Below, piece after piece: positions 32,657-40,876 of a stretch of 64,000 nt of DNA. Both the position numbers and the translations under genes were made by a program. Position 1 is the stretch's first letter. Each line of letters begins with the position of its first letter. The stretch is taken from contig NZ_CP073104.1 in assembly GCF_018138145.1 (NCBI RefSeq), forward strand, positions 2,170,001 to 2,234,000, read 5' to 3'. Source of the DNA: Pseudomonas sp. SCA2728.1_7. Its GTDB lineage: Bacteria > Pseudomonadota > Gammaproteobacteria > Pseudomonadales > Pseudomonadaceae. The notes under the pieces are model-generated. The model was not told the origin of the DNA, ran no database searches, and worked only from the letters and a program-made list of their open reading frames with translations.

Positions 32657-33577
32657 ATGTGGTTCAAAAACCTGCTTATCTATCGCCTGACCCAAGACCT
32701 GCCTGTCGATGCCGAGGCGCTGGAAACTGCACTGGCCACCAAACTGGCGCGTCCATGTGCAAGCCAGGAGTTGACCACCTACGGTTTCGTCGCGCCGTTC
32801 GGCAAAGGCGAAGATGCTCCATTGGTGCACGTCAGCGGTGACTTCCTGCTGATTTCCGCCCGTAAAGAAGAACGCATTCTGCCGGGCAGCGTCGTGCGTG
32901 ACGCGGTCAAGGAAAAGGTCGAAGAGATCGAAGCCGAGCAGATGCGCAAGGTCTATAAGAAGGAACGCGATCAGATCAAGGATGAAATCATCCAGGCCTT
33001 CCTGCCGCGCGCCTTTATCCGTCGCTCGTCGACCTTCGCCGCCATCGCGCCGAAACAGGGCCTGATCCTGGTCAACTCGGCCAGCCCGAAACGCGCTGAA
33101 GACCTGCTGTCGACCCTGCGTGAAGTTATCGGCACCCTGCCCGTTCGTCCGCTGACCGTGAAAATGTCGCCAACCGCGACCATGACCGAATGGGTCACCA
33201 CACAAAAAGCCGCCGACGACTTCTATGTACTCGACGAGTGCGAGCTGCGCGACACCCACGAAGATGGCGGTATCGTCCGTTGCAAGCGTCAGGACCTGAC
33301 CAGCGAAGAAATCCAGCTGCACCTGAGCACTGGCAAAGTGGTCACTCAATTGTCGCTGGCCTGGCAGGACAAACTGTCGTTCATGCTCGACGACAAGATG
33401 ACCGTCAAACGTCTGAAGTTCGAAGATCTGTTGCAGGATCAGGCGGAACAGGACGGTGGTGATGAAGCGCTGGGTCAACTGGATGCCAGCTTCACCCTGA
33501 TGATGCTGACGTTTGGCGACTTCCTGCCGGCGTTGGTGGAAGCGTTGGGTGGGGAAGAGACTCCGCAGGGGATCTAA
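32657..33577 (+). CDS. rdgC: RdgC, recombination-associated DNA-binding protein
   Basis: The 306-residue protein begins [12 protein letters not shown] and has the RdgC pattern ([37 protein letters not shown]). RdgC forms a ring dimer around double-stranded DNA and limits RecA-dependent recombination and exchange. The upstream in-frame ATG (32633) is rejected because AGGAGAG lies 10 bases before the ATG at 32657. It is the first chromosomal protein gene beyond the tRNA cluster and is not part of the ICE. Confidence 0.96.
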   Translation: MWFKNLLIYRLTQDLPVDAEALETALATKLARPCASQELTTYGFVAPFGKGEDAPLVHVSGDFLLISARKEERILPGSVVRDAVKEKVEEIEAEQMRKVYKKERDQIKDEIIQAFLPRAFIRRSSTFAAIAPKQGLILVNSASPKRAEDLLSTLREVIGTLPVRPLTVKMSPTATMTEWVTTQKAADDFYVLDECELRDTHEDGGIVRCKRQDLTSEEIQLHLSTGKVVTQLSLAWQDKLSFMLDDKMTVKRLKFEDLLQDQAEQDGGDEALGQLDASFTLMMLTFGDFLPALVEALGGEETPQGI

Positions 33578-33597
33578 CGCCTTGTGATGTCCAAACT

Positions 33598-33685
33598 GTA
33601 GGAGTGAGCCTGCTCGCGATGAGGGACTGACATTCAACTAATGTGTTGATTGAAAGACCGCTTTCGCGAGCAGGCTCGCTCCCAC
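33598..33685. repeat. REP pair (REPIN), copy 1
   Basis: GTAGGAGTGAGCCTGCTCGC at 33598 faces GCGAGCAGGCTCGCTCCCAC ending at 33685. The two arms are of different subtype (TAGGAGT and GGGAGCG). Located between rdgC and the BASS transporter gene. Confidence 0.9.
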
Positions 33686-33726
33686 AATTGGTTTTGTGGT
33701 GTTCATTTAATAATAAGGATCGGGCC

Positions 33727-34692
33727 ATGCGCGCACTGGCTGCGCTCAGCCGCTTTGTCGGCAATACCTTCGCTTACTGGGTTCTGATTTTCGCGGTGAT
33801 TGCGTTCCTGCAACCGGCGTGGTTCCTCGGCCTGAAAAGCGCGATCGTACCGTTGCTCGGGCTGGTGATGTTCGGCATGGGCCTGACCCTCAAACTCGAC
33901 GACTTCGCTGCCGTTGCCCGCCATCCGTGGCGCGTGGCGCTGGGCGTAGTCGCGCATTTCGTGATCATGCCCGGTGTGGCGTGGTTGCTCTGCCAAGTAT
34001 TCCACCTGCCGCCGGAAATCGCCGTCGGGGTTATTCTCGTCGGTTGCTGCCCGAGCGGCACGTCGTCCAACGTCATGACCTGGCTGGCCCGTGGTGATCT
34101 GGCGTTGTCGGTGGCCATTGCTGCCGTCACCACCCTCCTCGCCCCGCTGCTGACCCCGGCGCTGATCTGGCTGCTGGCCTCGGCGTGGCTGCCTGTGTCG
34201 TTCATGGAGTTGTTCTGGTCGATCCTGCAAGTGGTGTTGCTGCCGATCATTCTCGGCGTAGTTGCCCAGCGTTTGCTCGGCGACAAAGTGCGCCACGCGG
34301 TGGATGTGTTGCCGCTGGTTTCGGTGGTCAGCATCGTGATTATCGTCACCGCCGTGGTGGCTGCCAGCCAAGCGAAAATCGCCGAATCCGGTCTGTTGAT
34401 CATGGCCGTGGTCATGCTGCACAACAGCTTCGGTTATTTGCTGGGCTACTTCACCGGGCGCCTGTTCAAGTTGCCGCTGGCCCAGCGCAAGTCGTTGGCA
34501 CTGGAAGTGGGCATGCAGAATTCGGGGTTGGGTGCGGCATTGGCCAGCGCGCATTTTTCGCCATTGGCGGCGGTGCCGAGTGCGCTGTTCAGCGTCTGGC
34601 ACAATATTTCCGGCGCACTGCTGTCGACGTACTTCCGGCGCATGAGTGAAAAAGAAGATCGCGAGACACTGGCGCAGCGAGCGGCTGACTGA
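33727..34692 (+). CDS. bile acid:sodium symporter family (BASS) transporter
   Basis: The 321-residue membrane protein has about nine or ten hydrophobic segments and BASS hallmarks: GLVMFGMGLTLKLDDF near residues 38-53, GVILVGCCPSGTSSNVMTWLARGD near 99-122, and LALEVGMQNSGLGAAL near 258-273. Family members import organic acids such as pantoate or bile acids with sodium. The substrate here cannot be read from sequence. The ATG at 33727 has AAGGAT upstream; the longer frame runs into the REP pair and is not used. Confidence 0.88.
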   Translation: MRALAALSRFVGNTFAYWVLIFAVIAFLQPAWFLGLKSAIVPLLGLVMFGMGLTLKLDDFAAVARHPWRVALGVVAHFVIMPGVAWLLCQVFHLPPEIAVGVILVGCCPSGTSSNVMTWLARGDLALSVAIAAVTTLLAPLLTPALIWLLASAWLPVSFMELFWSILQVVLLPIILGVVAQRLLGDKVRHAVDVLPLVSVVSIVIIVTAVVAASQAKIAESGLLIMAVVMLHNSFGYLLGYFTGRLFKLPLAQRKSLALEVGMQNSGLGAALASAHFSPLAAVPSALFSVWHNISGALLSTYFRRMSEKEDRETLAQRAAD

Positions 34693-34737
34693 CCTCGAAA
34701 ACTTGATCCCCGGGTTAATGCTGGTCAAACTAGCGCG

Positions 34738-34806
34738 CAACGCGGGGACGACCCTGCGGCTCGAACGAGTCATTAATCTGGGGACGACCCCGTCAATCGA
34801 TGGAGG
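34738..34806 (+). promoter_or_regulatory. guanidine-II (mini-ykkC) riboswitch
   Basis: Two tandem hairpins have ACGA loops: stem CGCGGGG/CCCTGCG with loop ACGA at 34741-34758, and stem GGGG/CCCC with loop ACGA at 34780-34791. They are separated by 21 bases and followed by the GGAGG ribosome site (34802-34806) of sugE. Twin hairpins with ACGR loops define the mini-ykkC/guanidine-II class, which switches on guanidinium exporters when guanidine binds. Structure and downstream gene both fit. Confidence 0.92.
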
Positions 34807-34812
34807 TCTTTC

Positions 34813-35127
34813 ATGTCCTGGATCATTCTGTTTTTCGCCGGCCTGTTCGAAGTCGGCTGGGCCGTCGGCCTGAAATACACCGACGGTTTCACCCGCCCGC
34901 TGCCCACCGTACTGACCGTTGCGGCCATGGCTATCAGTCTGGGTCTGCTGGGTCTGGCGATGAAGGAATTGCCGCTGGGCACGGCTTATGCGATCTGGAC
35001 CGGTGTCGGTGCGGTGGGCACGGTGATAGCCGGGATCTTGCTGTTTGGCGAGTCGATGGCGTTGATTCGGCTGGCCAGTGTGGCGTTGATCATTACCGGA
35101 TTGATTGGCCTTAAGGTCAGCGCTTAG
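34813..35127 (+). CDS. sugE: SugE/Gdx guanidinium exporter (SMR family)
   Basis: The 104-residue protein has four membrane helices, with the SMR active Glu in [20 protein letters not shown] (Glu about 13) and the [16 protein letters not shown] signature (about 56-71). The Gdx subclass exports guanidinium by proton antiport. The guanidine-II riboswitch directly upstream supports this over a general quaternary-ammonium role. It functions as an antiparallel dimer in the inner membrane. A REP pair follows the stop. Confidence 0.93.
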   Translation: MSWIILFFAGLFEVGWAVGLKYTDGFTRPLPTVLTVAAMAISLGLLGLAMKELPLGTAYAIWTGVGAVGTVIAGILLFGESMALIRLASVALIITGLIGLKVSA

Positions 35128-35135
35128 GCCACTAC

Positions 35136-35225
35136 CGCTTTCGCGAGCAGGCTCGCTCCCACATTCAATCGCGTTCCGTCAGAGGAATACGATCAACTGT
35201 GGGAGCGAGCCTGCTCGCGAAGAGG
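35136..35225. repeat. REP pair (REPIN), copy 2
   Basis: TTCGCGAGCAGGCTCGCTCC (from 35140) faces GTGGGAGCGAGCCTGCTCGC (from 35199), both of the GGGAGCG subtype. Between the convergent sugE and MFS-PlsC genes. Confidence 0.92.
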
Positions 35226-35241
35226 CCCTTAAAATCGCCGA

Positions 35242-37116
35242 CTATCTGACAGCGCCGCGCAACTCCCCCACCAACACCTGCAACTTCGCCGGCTCCGCCG
35301 CATCAACGTCCACCGGCGCACCCGCCACCAACGTCACCCGCGACCACAACCGCCGAAACACACCTTTATTCGGATCGCGACTGAAGAAACTCCCCCACAA
35401 CCCCTGCAACGCCAGCGGAATCACCGGGACTGGCGTCTCCTCAAGAATCCGCGTCAGCCCGCCCCGGAATTCGTTCATCTCGCCATCCGCCGTCAGCTTG
35501 CCTTCCGGGAAGATGCACACCAGTTCACCGTCCTTCAGATATTGAGCAATCCGCGTGAAAGCCTTTTCGTAGATCTGGATGTCTTCATTACGCCCGGCAA
35601 TCGGAATTGTTCCCGCGGTACGGAAGATAAAGTTCAGCACCGGCAGGTTGTAGATCTTGTAGTACATGACAAAGCGAATCGGCCGACGCACCGCGCCGCC
35701 AATCAGCAGGGCATCAACAAACGACACGTGGTTGCACACCAGCAATGCCGCTCCTTCATCGGGAATCGCTTCAAGATTGCGATGCTCGACGCGGTACATG
35801 GAATGGCTGAGCAGCCAGATCATGAAACGCATGCTGAACTCGGGGACGATCTTGAAGATGTAGGCATTAACGCCAATGTTCAGCAGCGACACCACGAGGA
35901 ACAACTGCGGGATCGACAGCTTGGCCACACTCAACAACACGATCGAGACGATGGCCGAGACCACCATAAACAGCGCGTTGAGAATGTTGTTGGCGGCAAT
36001 CACTCGCGCGCGCTCGTTCTCGGCGGTGCGCGACTGGATCAAGGCATACAGCGGCACAATGTAGAAACCGCCGAAAACGCCGAGGCCCAAGATGTCAATC
36101 AGCACTGCCCAGGTGTGCACGAAGCCCAGTACTTCAATCCAGCTGTGGCCGGTGACACTGTCGGGGATTCCCCCGGAATGCCACCACAGCAGCAGACCAA
36201 ACACGGTCAGACCGAATGAGCCGAACGGCACCAGACCGATCTCGACCTTGCGCCCGGACAGTTTCTCGCAAAGCATCGAACCCAGCGCGATACCGACCGA
36301 GAACACGGTGAGAATCAGGGTGACCACGGTCTCATCGCCATGCATCCATTCCTTGGCATAGGCCGGAATCTGCGTCAGGTAAATCGCCCCGACAAACCAG
36401 AACCACGAGTTGCCGACAATCGAGCGCGATACCGCCGGCGTCTGGCCCAAACCGAGTTTCAACGTCGCCCACGACTGGCTGAAGATATTCCAGTTCAGGC
36501 GCATTTCCGGGGAGGACGCCGCCGCGCGCGGAATGCTGCGGCTGGCCAGATAGCCCAGCACGGCAATCCCGACAATCGCGCAGGACACCAACGGCGCATA
36601 GTGACTCGAAGACATGATGACCCCGGCGCCAATCGTCCCGGCGAGAATCGCCAGAAACGTGCCCATCTCCACCAGGCCGTTACCGCCTACCAACTCATCC
36701 TCGCGCAGTGCCTGCGGCAGGATCGAGTACTTCACCGGCCCGAACAACGCCGAATGCGTGCCCATGGCGAACAGTGCCACCAGCATCAGCGACAAGTGAT
36801 CAAAGAGGAAACCGACCGATCCTACGGCCATGATCGCGATTTCCGCGAGTTTGATCAGACGGATCAGCGCGTCTTTGGCGAACTTTTCACCAAACTGCCC
36901 GGCCAGTGCCGAGAACAGAAAAAACGGCAGGATAAACAGCAACGCACACAGGTTGACCCAGATCGAACGGTCACCCTCGATGGTCAGCCGGTAGAGAATG
37001 GCGAGGATCAGCGACTGCTTGAACACGTTGTCGTTGAATGCGCCGAGGGACTGCGTGATGAAGAACGGCAAGAAGCGCCGGGTGCGCAGCAGGTTGAACT
37101 GTGAGGGGTGACTCAT
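35242..37116 (-). CDS. MFS transporter (LplT-like) fused to PlsC-type acyltransferase
   Basis: The 624-residue protein has an N-terminal MFS module of about 11-12 helices (residues about 10-410), with TQSLGAFNDNVFKQ near the start typical of the lysophospholipid transporter LplT. Its C-terminal PlsC acyltransferase domain (about 430-615) has the HxxxxD motif NHVSFVD and the IFPEGKLT motif. In E. coli, LplT flips lysophospholipids inward and Aas re-acylates them. Here both steps appear in one chain, but no acyl-ACP synthetase domain follows. The start at 37116 (MSHPSQFNLL) is preceded by GGAA; the upstream 26-codon extension is not supported. Confidence 0.9.
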   Translation of the reverse strand: MSHPSQFNLLRTRRFLPFFITQSLGAFNDNVFKQSLILAILYRLTIEGDRSIWVNLCALLFILPFFLFSALAGQFGEKFAKDALIRLIKLAEIAIMAVGSVGFLFDHLSLMLVALFAMGTHSALFGPVKYSILPQALREDELVGGNGLVEMGTFLAILAGTIGAGVIMSSSHYAPLVSCAIVGIAVLGYLASRSIPRAAASSPEMRLNWNIFSQSWATLKLGLGQTPAVSRSIVGNSWFWFVGAIYLTQIPAYAKEWMHGDETVVTLILTVFSVGIALGSMLCEKLSGRKVEIGLVPFGSFGLTVFGLLLWWHSGGIPDSVTGHSWIEVLGFVHTWAVLIDILGLGVFGGFYIVPLYALIQSRTAENERARVIAANNILNALFMVVSAIVSIVLLSVAKLSIPQLFLVVSLLNIGVNAYIFKIVPEFSMRFMIWLLSHSMYRVEHRNLEAIPDEGAALLVCNHVSFVDALLIGGAVRRPIRFVMYYKIYNLPVLNFIFRTAGTIPIAGRNEDIQIYEKAFTRIAQYLKDGELVCIFPEGKLTADGEMNEFRGGLTRILEETPVPVIPLALQGLWGSFFSRDPNKGVFRRLWSRVTLVAGAPVDVDAAEPAKLQVLVGELRGAVR

Positions 37117-37215
37117 CTTCCGTGTTTCCCTGATGTTTAAGGTAGAGAGGCCTGGGTACTGCTTATTGGAATCCCGAAGCGCGATCCAGGCCACACCTTA
37201 CCTAAAACTTTCAGG

Positions 37216-38370
37216 TTATTTCTTCAAACCTGCGATGCACGGCGAGACGAACAGCTCGCCACGCCAGGCGCCTTGCACCGTGCGTTTACCGACAATCAGC
37301 CACATCACCGCCAGCAACATCACCAACAGCGTGCCGACGACGCTGAAAAACGTCAGGTTCAGGGTGCTCGCCAGTTTCAGGGTTGCCAGCGAATACACGC
37401 CCAACGGAAAGGTAAAGCCCCACCAGCCGAGGTTGAACGGAATGCCGTCGCGCAGGTAGCGCACGGTGATCAGCAACGCCATCAACATCCACCACAGACC
37501 AAAGCCCCACAGGGTGATCCCTGCAATAAGCCCAAGACCCGAGGCGATTTCACCGATGCCTGGCAGACCATTCGCCGCGAAGATCGCAGGCGCATCTCCA
37601 CCGAGCAGCAACATGCCCAGCGCACCGGTGCCGATTGGGCCGAGAGCCAGCCAGCTCGAGGCTGCCATGTTTTCGTGGGGCAGTTTATGCAGGGCCATGC
37701 GCAGCAGCAGGATCGTCAGAATGCTGAACGCTACCGGTAGGGAAAAGGCCCAGAGCACGTAGCTCGTCGTCAGCACCACCAGTTGTGAGTGAGCATCGGT
37801 GAGATGCGGTGCAAGCAAACCACCGCTGGCCGCCGCCACTTCTGCTGCCACGACCGGCAGCAGCCAAACCGCAGTCATCTGGTCGATGCTGTGTTCCTGG
37901 CGGGTAAACATCATGTACGGAATCAACACACCACAGGCCAGCGACATGGCCACATCGACCCACCACAACACTTCGGCGAGATGAATCACGCCGTCGCCCC
38001 AACGTGGCAGGCCGAACAGCAGAAAACCGTTGATAATCGTCGCCAGGCCCATGGGAATGGTGCCGAAGAACATCGACACCGTGGAGTGGCCGAAAATCCG
38101 CCGCGCTTCATCGAAGAACAAGATCCAGCGCGCGGCATAGGCAGCGGTAAACAGGCTGAACAACAGGATGTTGAACAACCACAAACCTTCAGCGATGGCG
38201 TGCAGGCCTGGAATGGCCAAGGGCAGTTGCGCCAGCGCCAACGCCAGCACACCCGTGCCCATGGTGGCGGCAAACCAGTTCGGGGTGAACTGGCGGATCA
38301 CTTCGCGAGGATGCTGTAGCTGGCTGAACGGCTTGATGCCGGGTTTGGCGCTGTTGGGGCAAATCATCAT
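37216..38370 (-). CDS. TDT/SLAC1-family transporter
   Basis: The 384-residue membrane protein has about ten helices and the family start FTPNWFAATMGTGVLALAL, plus an internal FGLWWMLMALLITVRYL. TDT members include TehA, malate transporters and the sulfite exporter SSU1; the pore is anion-selective. The exact substrate (C4-dicarboxylate, sulfite or other anion) cannot be read here. It stands as a single gene with an AGGAG site 3-7 bases before the ATG. The GC content is like that of its neighbours. Confidence 0.87.
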   Translation of the reverse strand: MMICPNSAKPGIKPFSQLQHPREVIRQFTPNWFAATMGTGVLALALAQLPLAIPGLHAIAEGLWLFNILLFSLFTAAYAARWILFFDEARRIFGHSTVSMFFGTIPMGLATIINGFLLFGLPRWGDGVIHLAEVLWWVDVAMSLACGVLIPYMMFTRQEHSIDQMTAVWLLPVVAAEVAAASGGLLAPHLTDAHSQLVVLTTSYVLWAFSLPVAFSILTILLLRMALHKLPHENMAASSWLALGPIGTGALGMLLLGGDAPAIFAANGLPGIGEIASGLGLIAGITLWGFGLWWMLMALLITVRYLRDGIPFNLGWWGFTFPLGVYSLATLKLASTLNLTFFSVVGTLLVMLLAVMWLIVGKRTVQGAWRGELFVSPCIAGLKK

Positions 38371-38472
38371 GAACTCCTGTCCTCTGGTGAGGTTGAGTCC
38401 ATGGTAGAACCGAATCGAATATCTATATAACGGGTAATATCTCTAACTGTTATCTGTTTTACCAATAAGAAG

Positions 38473-38784
38473 TCAGACGCTGCCTTCGCTCTCGATTACC
38501 AGAATCCGCGCTGCACCCTGCGGATGGGCGACGTGCTCGGTGCCGACGCTCGCATAGAAGATGTCGCCGACATCCAGCTGCACCTGTTTTTCTTCGCCCT
38601 GCTCGCGGTAATGCATCAGCACTTGGCCATCGAGCACCACAAACACTTCCTCGCCGTCATTGACGTGCCATTTGTACGGCTGATCCGTCCAGTGCAGGCG
38701 CGTGGTGATGCCGTTCATATTGGCGATGTCCAGCGCGCCCCAGGCGCGCTCGGCGGTGAAAGTCTTGCTGCGGATAATCTTCAT
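38473..38784 (-). CDS. small cupin-domain protein
   Basis: The 103-residue protein is a single cupin barrel. Motif 1 is present as WHVNDGEEVFVVLDGQV (about residues 39-55) and motif 2 as DVGDIFYASVGTEHV (about 72-86). His40, Glu46 and His85 are the probable metal ligands. The start at 38784 (MKIIRSKTF) is chosen over the 10-codon longer GTG/ATG frame. The MFS gene ends 51 bases upstream on the same strand, so they may be cotranscribed. The substrate is unknown. Confidence 0.88.
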   Translation of the reverse strand: MKIIRSKTFTAERAWGALDIANMNGITTRLHWTDQPYKWHVNDGEEVFVVLDGQVLMHYREQGEEKQVQLDVGDIFYASVGTEHVAHPQGAARILVIESEGSV

Positions 38785-38835
38785 GAGTCGATCCGTGAGA
38801 AGAAGGCTGGCCAAGGCTAACCGAAACCGCAGCGA

Positions 38836-40023
38836 TTATGGAGCGCGGCACACTTTGGCCGGCGCAGGACGCAGGCTAAGCAACAACGCGCCGACGGCCA
38901 GCACAATCAACACCGCACCGTAACCATCGGTGGTCGCCAGCAAACCGTAGCTGCGCGACAAGTGCCCGGCGAGCAACGCCGGCAAGCAGAACGCCAGATA
39001 ACTGAGCACGTAATAGGCCGCCATCAATCCCGCGCGCTCATGGGCCAAGGCCAGCGGCACCAGGCTGCGTACGGCACCGAGAAATCCCGAACCAAAGCCG
39101 CAACCGGCCACCAGCGTGCCAAGGAAAAACAACGCCAGGCTGGCGCTGTGCACCCCCAGCAGAATCAACACCAGTCCGATCGGCAACAGGCTCGCGCCCA
39201 ACTGCAATGCCCTTGTCGCGGGACGATTGCGCAGCGTGAAAATCATCAATGCACCGGTCACGGTCAGGGCAGCCACGGTTGCGCCGCCGATCAGATTGGA
39301 AGTCGAACCGGTGGCGGTGCGCACCAGCGATGGCGCGAGGGAGGCGTAGAAACCACCGAGCGCCCAGGTTGCCGTATTCAGCGGCAACACGCGCCACAAC
39401 GTTGAACGTGCCTGCACCGGCACATGCAAAGTCGGCCGCAACGATGCCCACGCTCCGGCTTGCGGCGTAACGCTTTCCGGCAGACGCCAAACGTATAACG
39501 CCTGCAATACAAACAGCGCCAGCAGCAGCCAGTAAGTCAGTTGCAACGGCGCGGGGGCGAACTCGGCCAGCAATCCGCAGCCCATGCCACCCAGCGCCAT
39601 GCCCAGCAACGGCGCGACACTGTTGATCAACGGCCCTTGCTGACGATCGGTGTCCAGCAACGTGGCACTCAAAACGGCGGTGGCCATGCCAGTAGCGAAG
39701 CCTTGCAGTACGCGTGCTGCGATCAACCCACTGACGCTGTCGGCATAAATGAACAGCAACATCGCCAACGCGTTGAGCAGCACCGAAGTGAAGATCACCG
39801 GTTTGCGCCCGAGGTGATCCGACAGCGAACCGACGGTCAGTAGCGCCGCCAGCAGACTCAGGGCGTAGACCCCGAAAATCAGGGTCAGCACCGTTGCCGA
39901 GAAATGCAGTTGATCCTGATACAAGTGATACAACGGCGTCGGCGCAGTGGAAGCGGCGAGAAAACTGAGTAAGGTGATTGCCAGAAACCACAGATTCGAA
40001 CGATGTGAAACAGCGCTATTCAT
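38836..40023 (-). CDS. MFS transporter under TetR control
   Basis: The 395-residue protein has 12 membrane helices, with TAPTPLYHLYQDQL in helix 1 and the loop motif GSLSDHLGRKP (about residues 68-78). It is a drug/metabolite:H+ antiporter-like member of the major facilitator superfamily. The gene diverges from a TetR-family regulator, the usual arrangement for an inducible efflux pump. Its ribosome site lies inside the 17-bp inverted repeat at 40026-40068. I use the ATG at 40023 (MNSAVSHRSN). Confidence 0.9.
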   Translation of the reverse strand: MNSAVSHRSNLWFLAITLLSFLAASTAPTPLYHLYQDQLHFSATVLTLIFGVYALSLLAALLTVGSLSDHLGRKPVIFTSVLLNALAMLLFIYADSVSGLIAARVLQGFATGMATAVLSATLLDTDRQQGPLINSVAPLLGMALGGMGCGLLAEFAPAPLQLTYWLLLALFVLQALYVWRLPESVTPQAGAWASLRPTLHVPVQARSTLWRVLPLNTATWALGGFYASLAPSLVRTATGSTSNLIGGATVAALTVTGALMIFTLRNRPATRALQLGASLLPIGLVLILLGVHSASLALFFLGTLVAGCGFGSGFLGAVRSLVPLALAHERAGLMAAYYVLSYLAFCLPALLAGHLSRSYGLLATTDGYGAVLIVLAVGALLLSLRPAPAKVCRAP

Positions 40024-40025
40024 GT

Positions 40026-40068
40026 GCACACTCCGCAAAAGCTAATTTTTTGCTTTTGCGGAGTGTGC
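40026..40068. promoter_or_regulatory. 17-bp perfect inverted repeat between MFS and tetR genes
   Basis: The arms 40026-40042 and 40052-40068 (core CACACTCCGCAAAAGC) are perfectly complementary around a 9-base A/T loop. On the MFS transcript the arm contains GGAG 8 bases before the start codon, so the RNA hairpin would mask the ribosome site. On DNA it is a likely TetR operator. Both readings are inference. Confidence 0.7.
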
Positions 40069-40114
40069 TACTGCTCAACGCTTAAAGCAAATTCTTTGTG
40101 TTAAGGTCTGCCGC

Positions 40115-40654
40115 ATGGCTATTAAAGAAGGTTTACGCCCCGGCGGCCGCAGTGCCCGGGTGCAAGATGCAATTCATTCGGCAGTTCGCGCACTTCTGCA
40201 AGAACAGGAGCGCTCGACCGTGACCGTCCCGCAAATCGCCGCTCGCGCAGGAGTTACACCCTCGACGATTTATCGGCGTTGGGGTGATCTTTCGGCGTTA
40301 TTGGCCGACGTCGCCCTCGCCCGCATGCGCCCCGACAGCGAGCCGGCGCAAACCGGCAGTTTGCGCAGCGATATTCGCGCGTGGGCCGAGCAGTATCTCG
40401 ATGAGATGAGCTCCGAGCCTGGGCGCAACATGATGCGCGACGTTCAGGCGAGCGCTACGCCGGGCTATTGCGTGACGATCATTGGTGCGCAATTGCAGAC
40501 GATCATCGAGCGACATCCCGATGAGGCGGCGCCGAGTGTTGATCGGTTGATCAATCTGGTGGTCGCGCCGGTGGTGTTTCGGATTCTGTTTTCGGCGGCG
40601 CTGGAAGTGGAAGAATTGCATTATCTGATCGATATCGCGCTGCGGCTGGACTGA
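40115..40654 (+). CDS. TetR-family transcriptional regulator
   Basis: The 179-residue protein has an N-terminal TetR HTH: VTVPQIAARAGVTPSTIYRR (about residues 35-54). This is followed by a C-terminal ligand/dimer domain of the TetR_C_16-like type (NMMRDVQASATPGYC). It is divergent from the MFS transporter with a perfect inverted repeat between them, so it most likely represses that pump and itself. No obvious ribosome site; the ATG at 40115 gives a normal N-terminal length. Confidence 0.9.
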   Translation: MAIKEGLRPGGRSARVQDAIHSAVRALLQEQERSTVTVPQIAARAGVTPSTIYRRWGDLSALLADVALARMRPDSEPAQTGSLRSDIRAWAEQYLDEMSSEPGRNMMRDVQASATPGYCVTIIGAQLQTIIERHPDEAAPSVDRLINLVVAPVVFRILFSAALEVEELHYLIDIALRLD

Positions 40655-40657
40655 CGC

Positions 40658-40727
40658 CATCGCGAGCAGGCTCACTCCTACAGGGGAATGCATTTCAAAT
40701 GTAGGCCTTCGCCTGCTCGCGATGGGG
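40658..40727. repeat. REP pair (REPIN), copy 3, degenerate arm
   Basis: CATCGCGAGCAGGCTCACTC (40658) faces GTAGGCCTTCGCCTGCTCGC (40701). The right arm has CCTTCG where the consensus has AGTGAG, so the stem is imperfect. Confidence 0.85.
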
Positions 40728-40876
40728 CCTCAAGAGTCACCACCAAAACCACCCGGTTCCGCCCCTGCGACACCCCGCCACGCCACGACCTTGGTCGACA
40801 CTGACTAACCGCCCCGCGCATGCGAGACTGTCCGCCCGGGCAGAAGTGCCGGGGAGTCTTTTGTCGGGAGTGTTGC

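Noticed and set aside
33703..34773. 356-codon minus-strand frame
   Set aside because: It is the antisense shadow of the BASS transporter; its His/Gln-rich composition is typical of GC-rich antisense frames.
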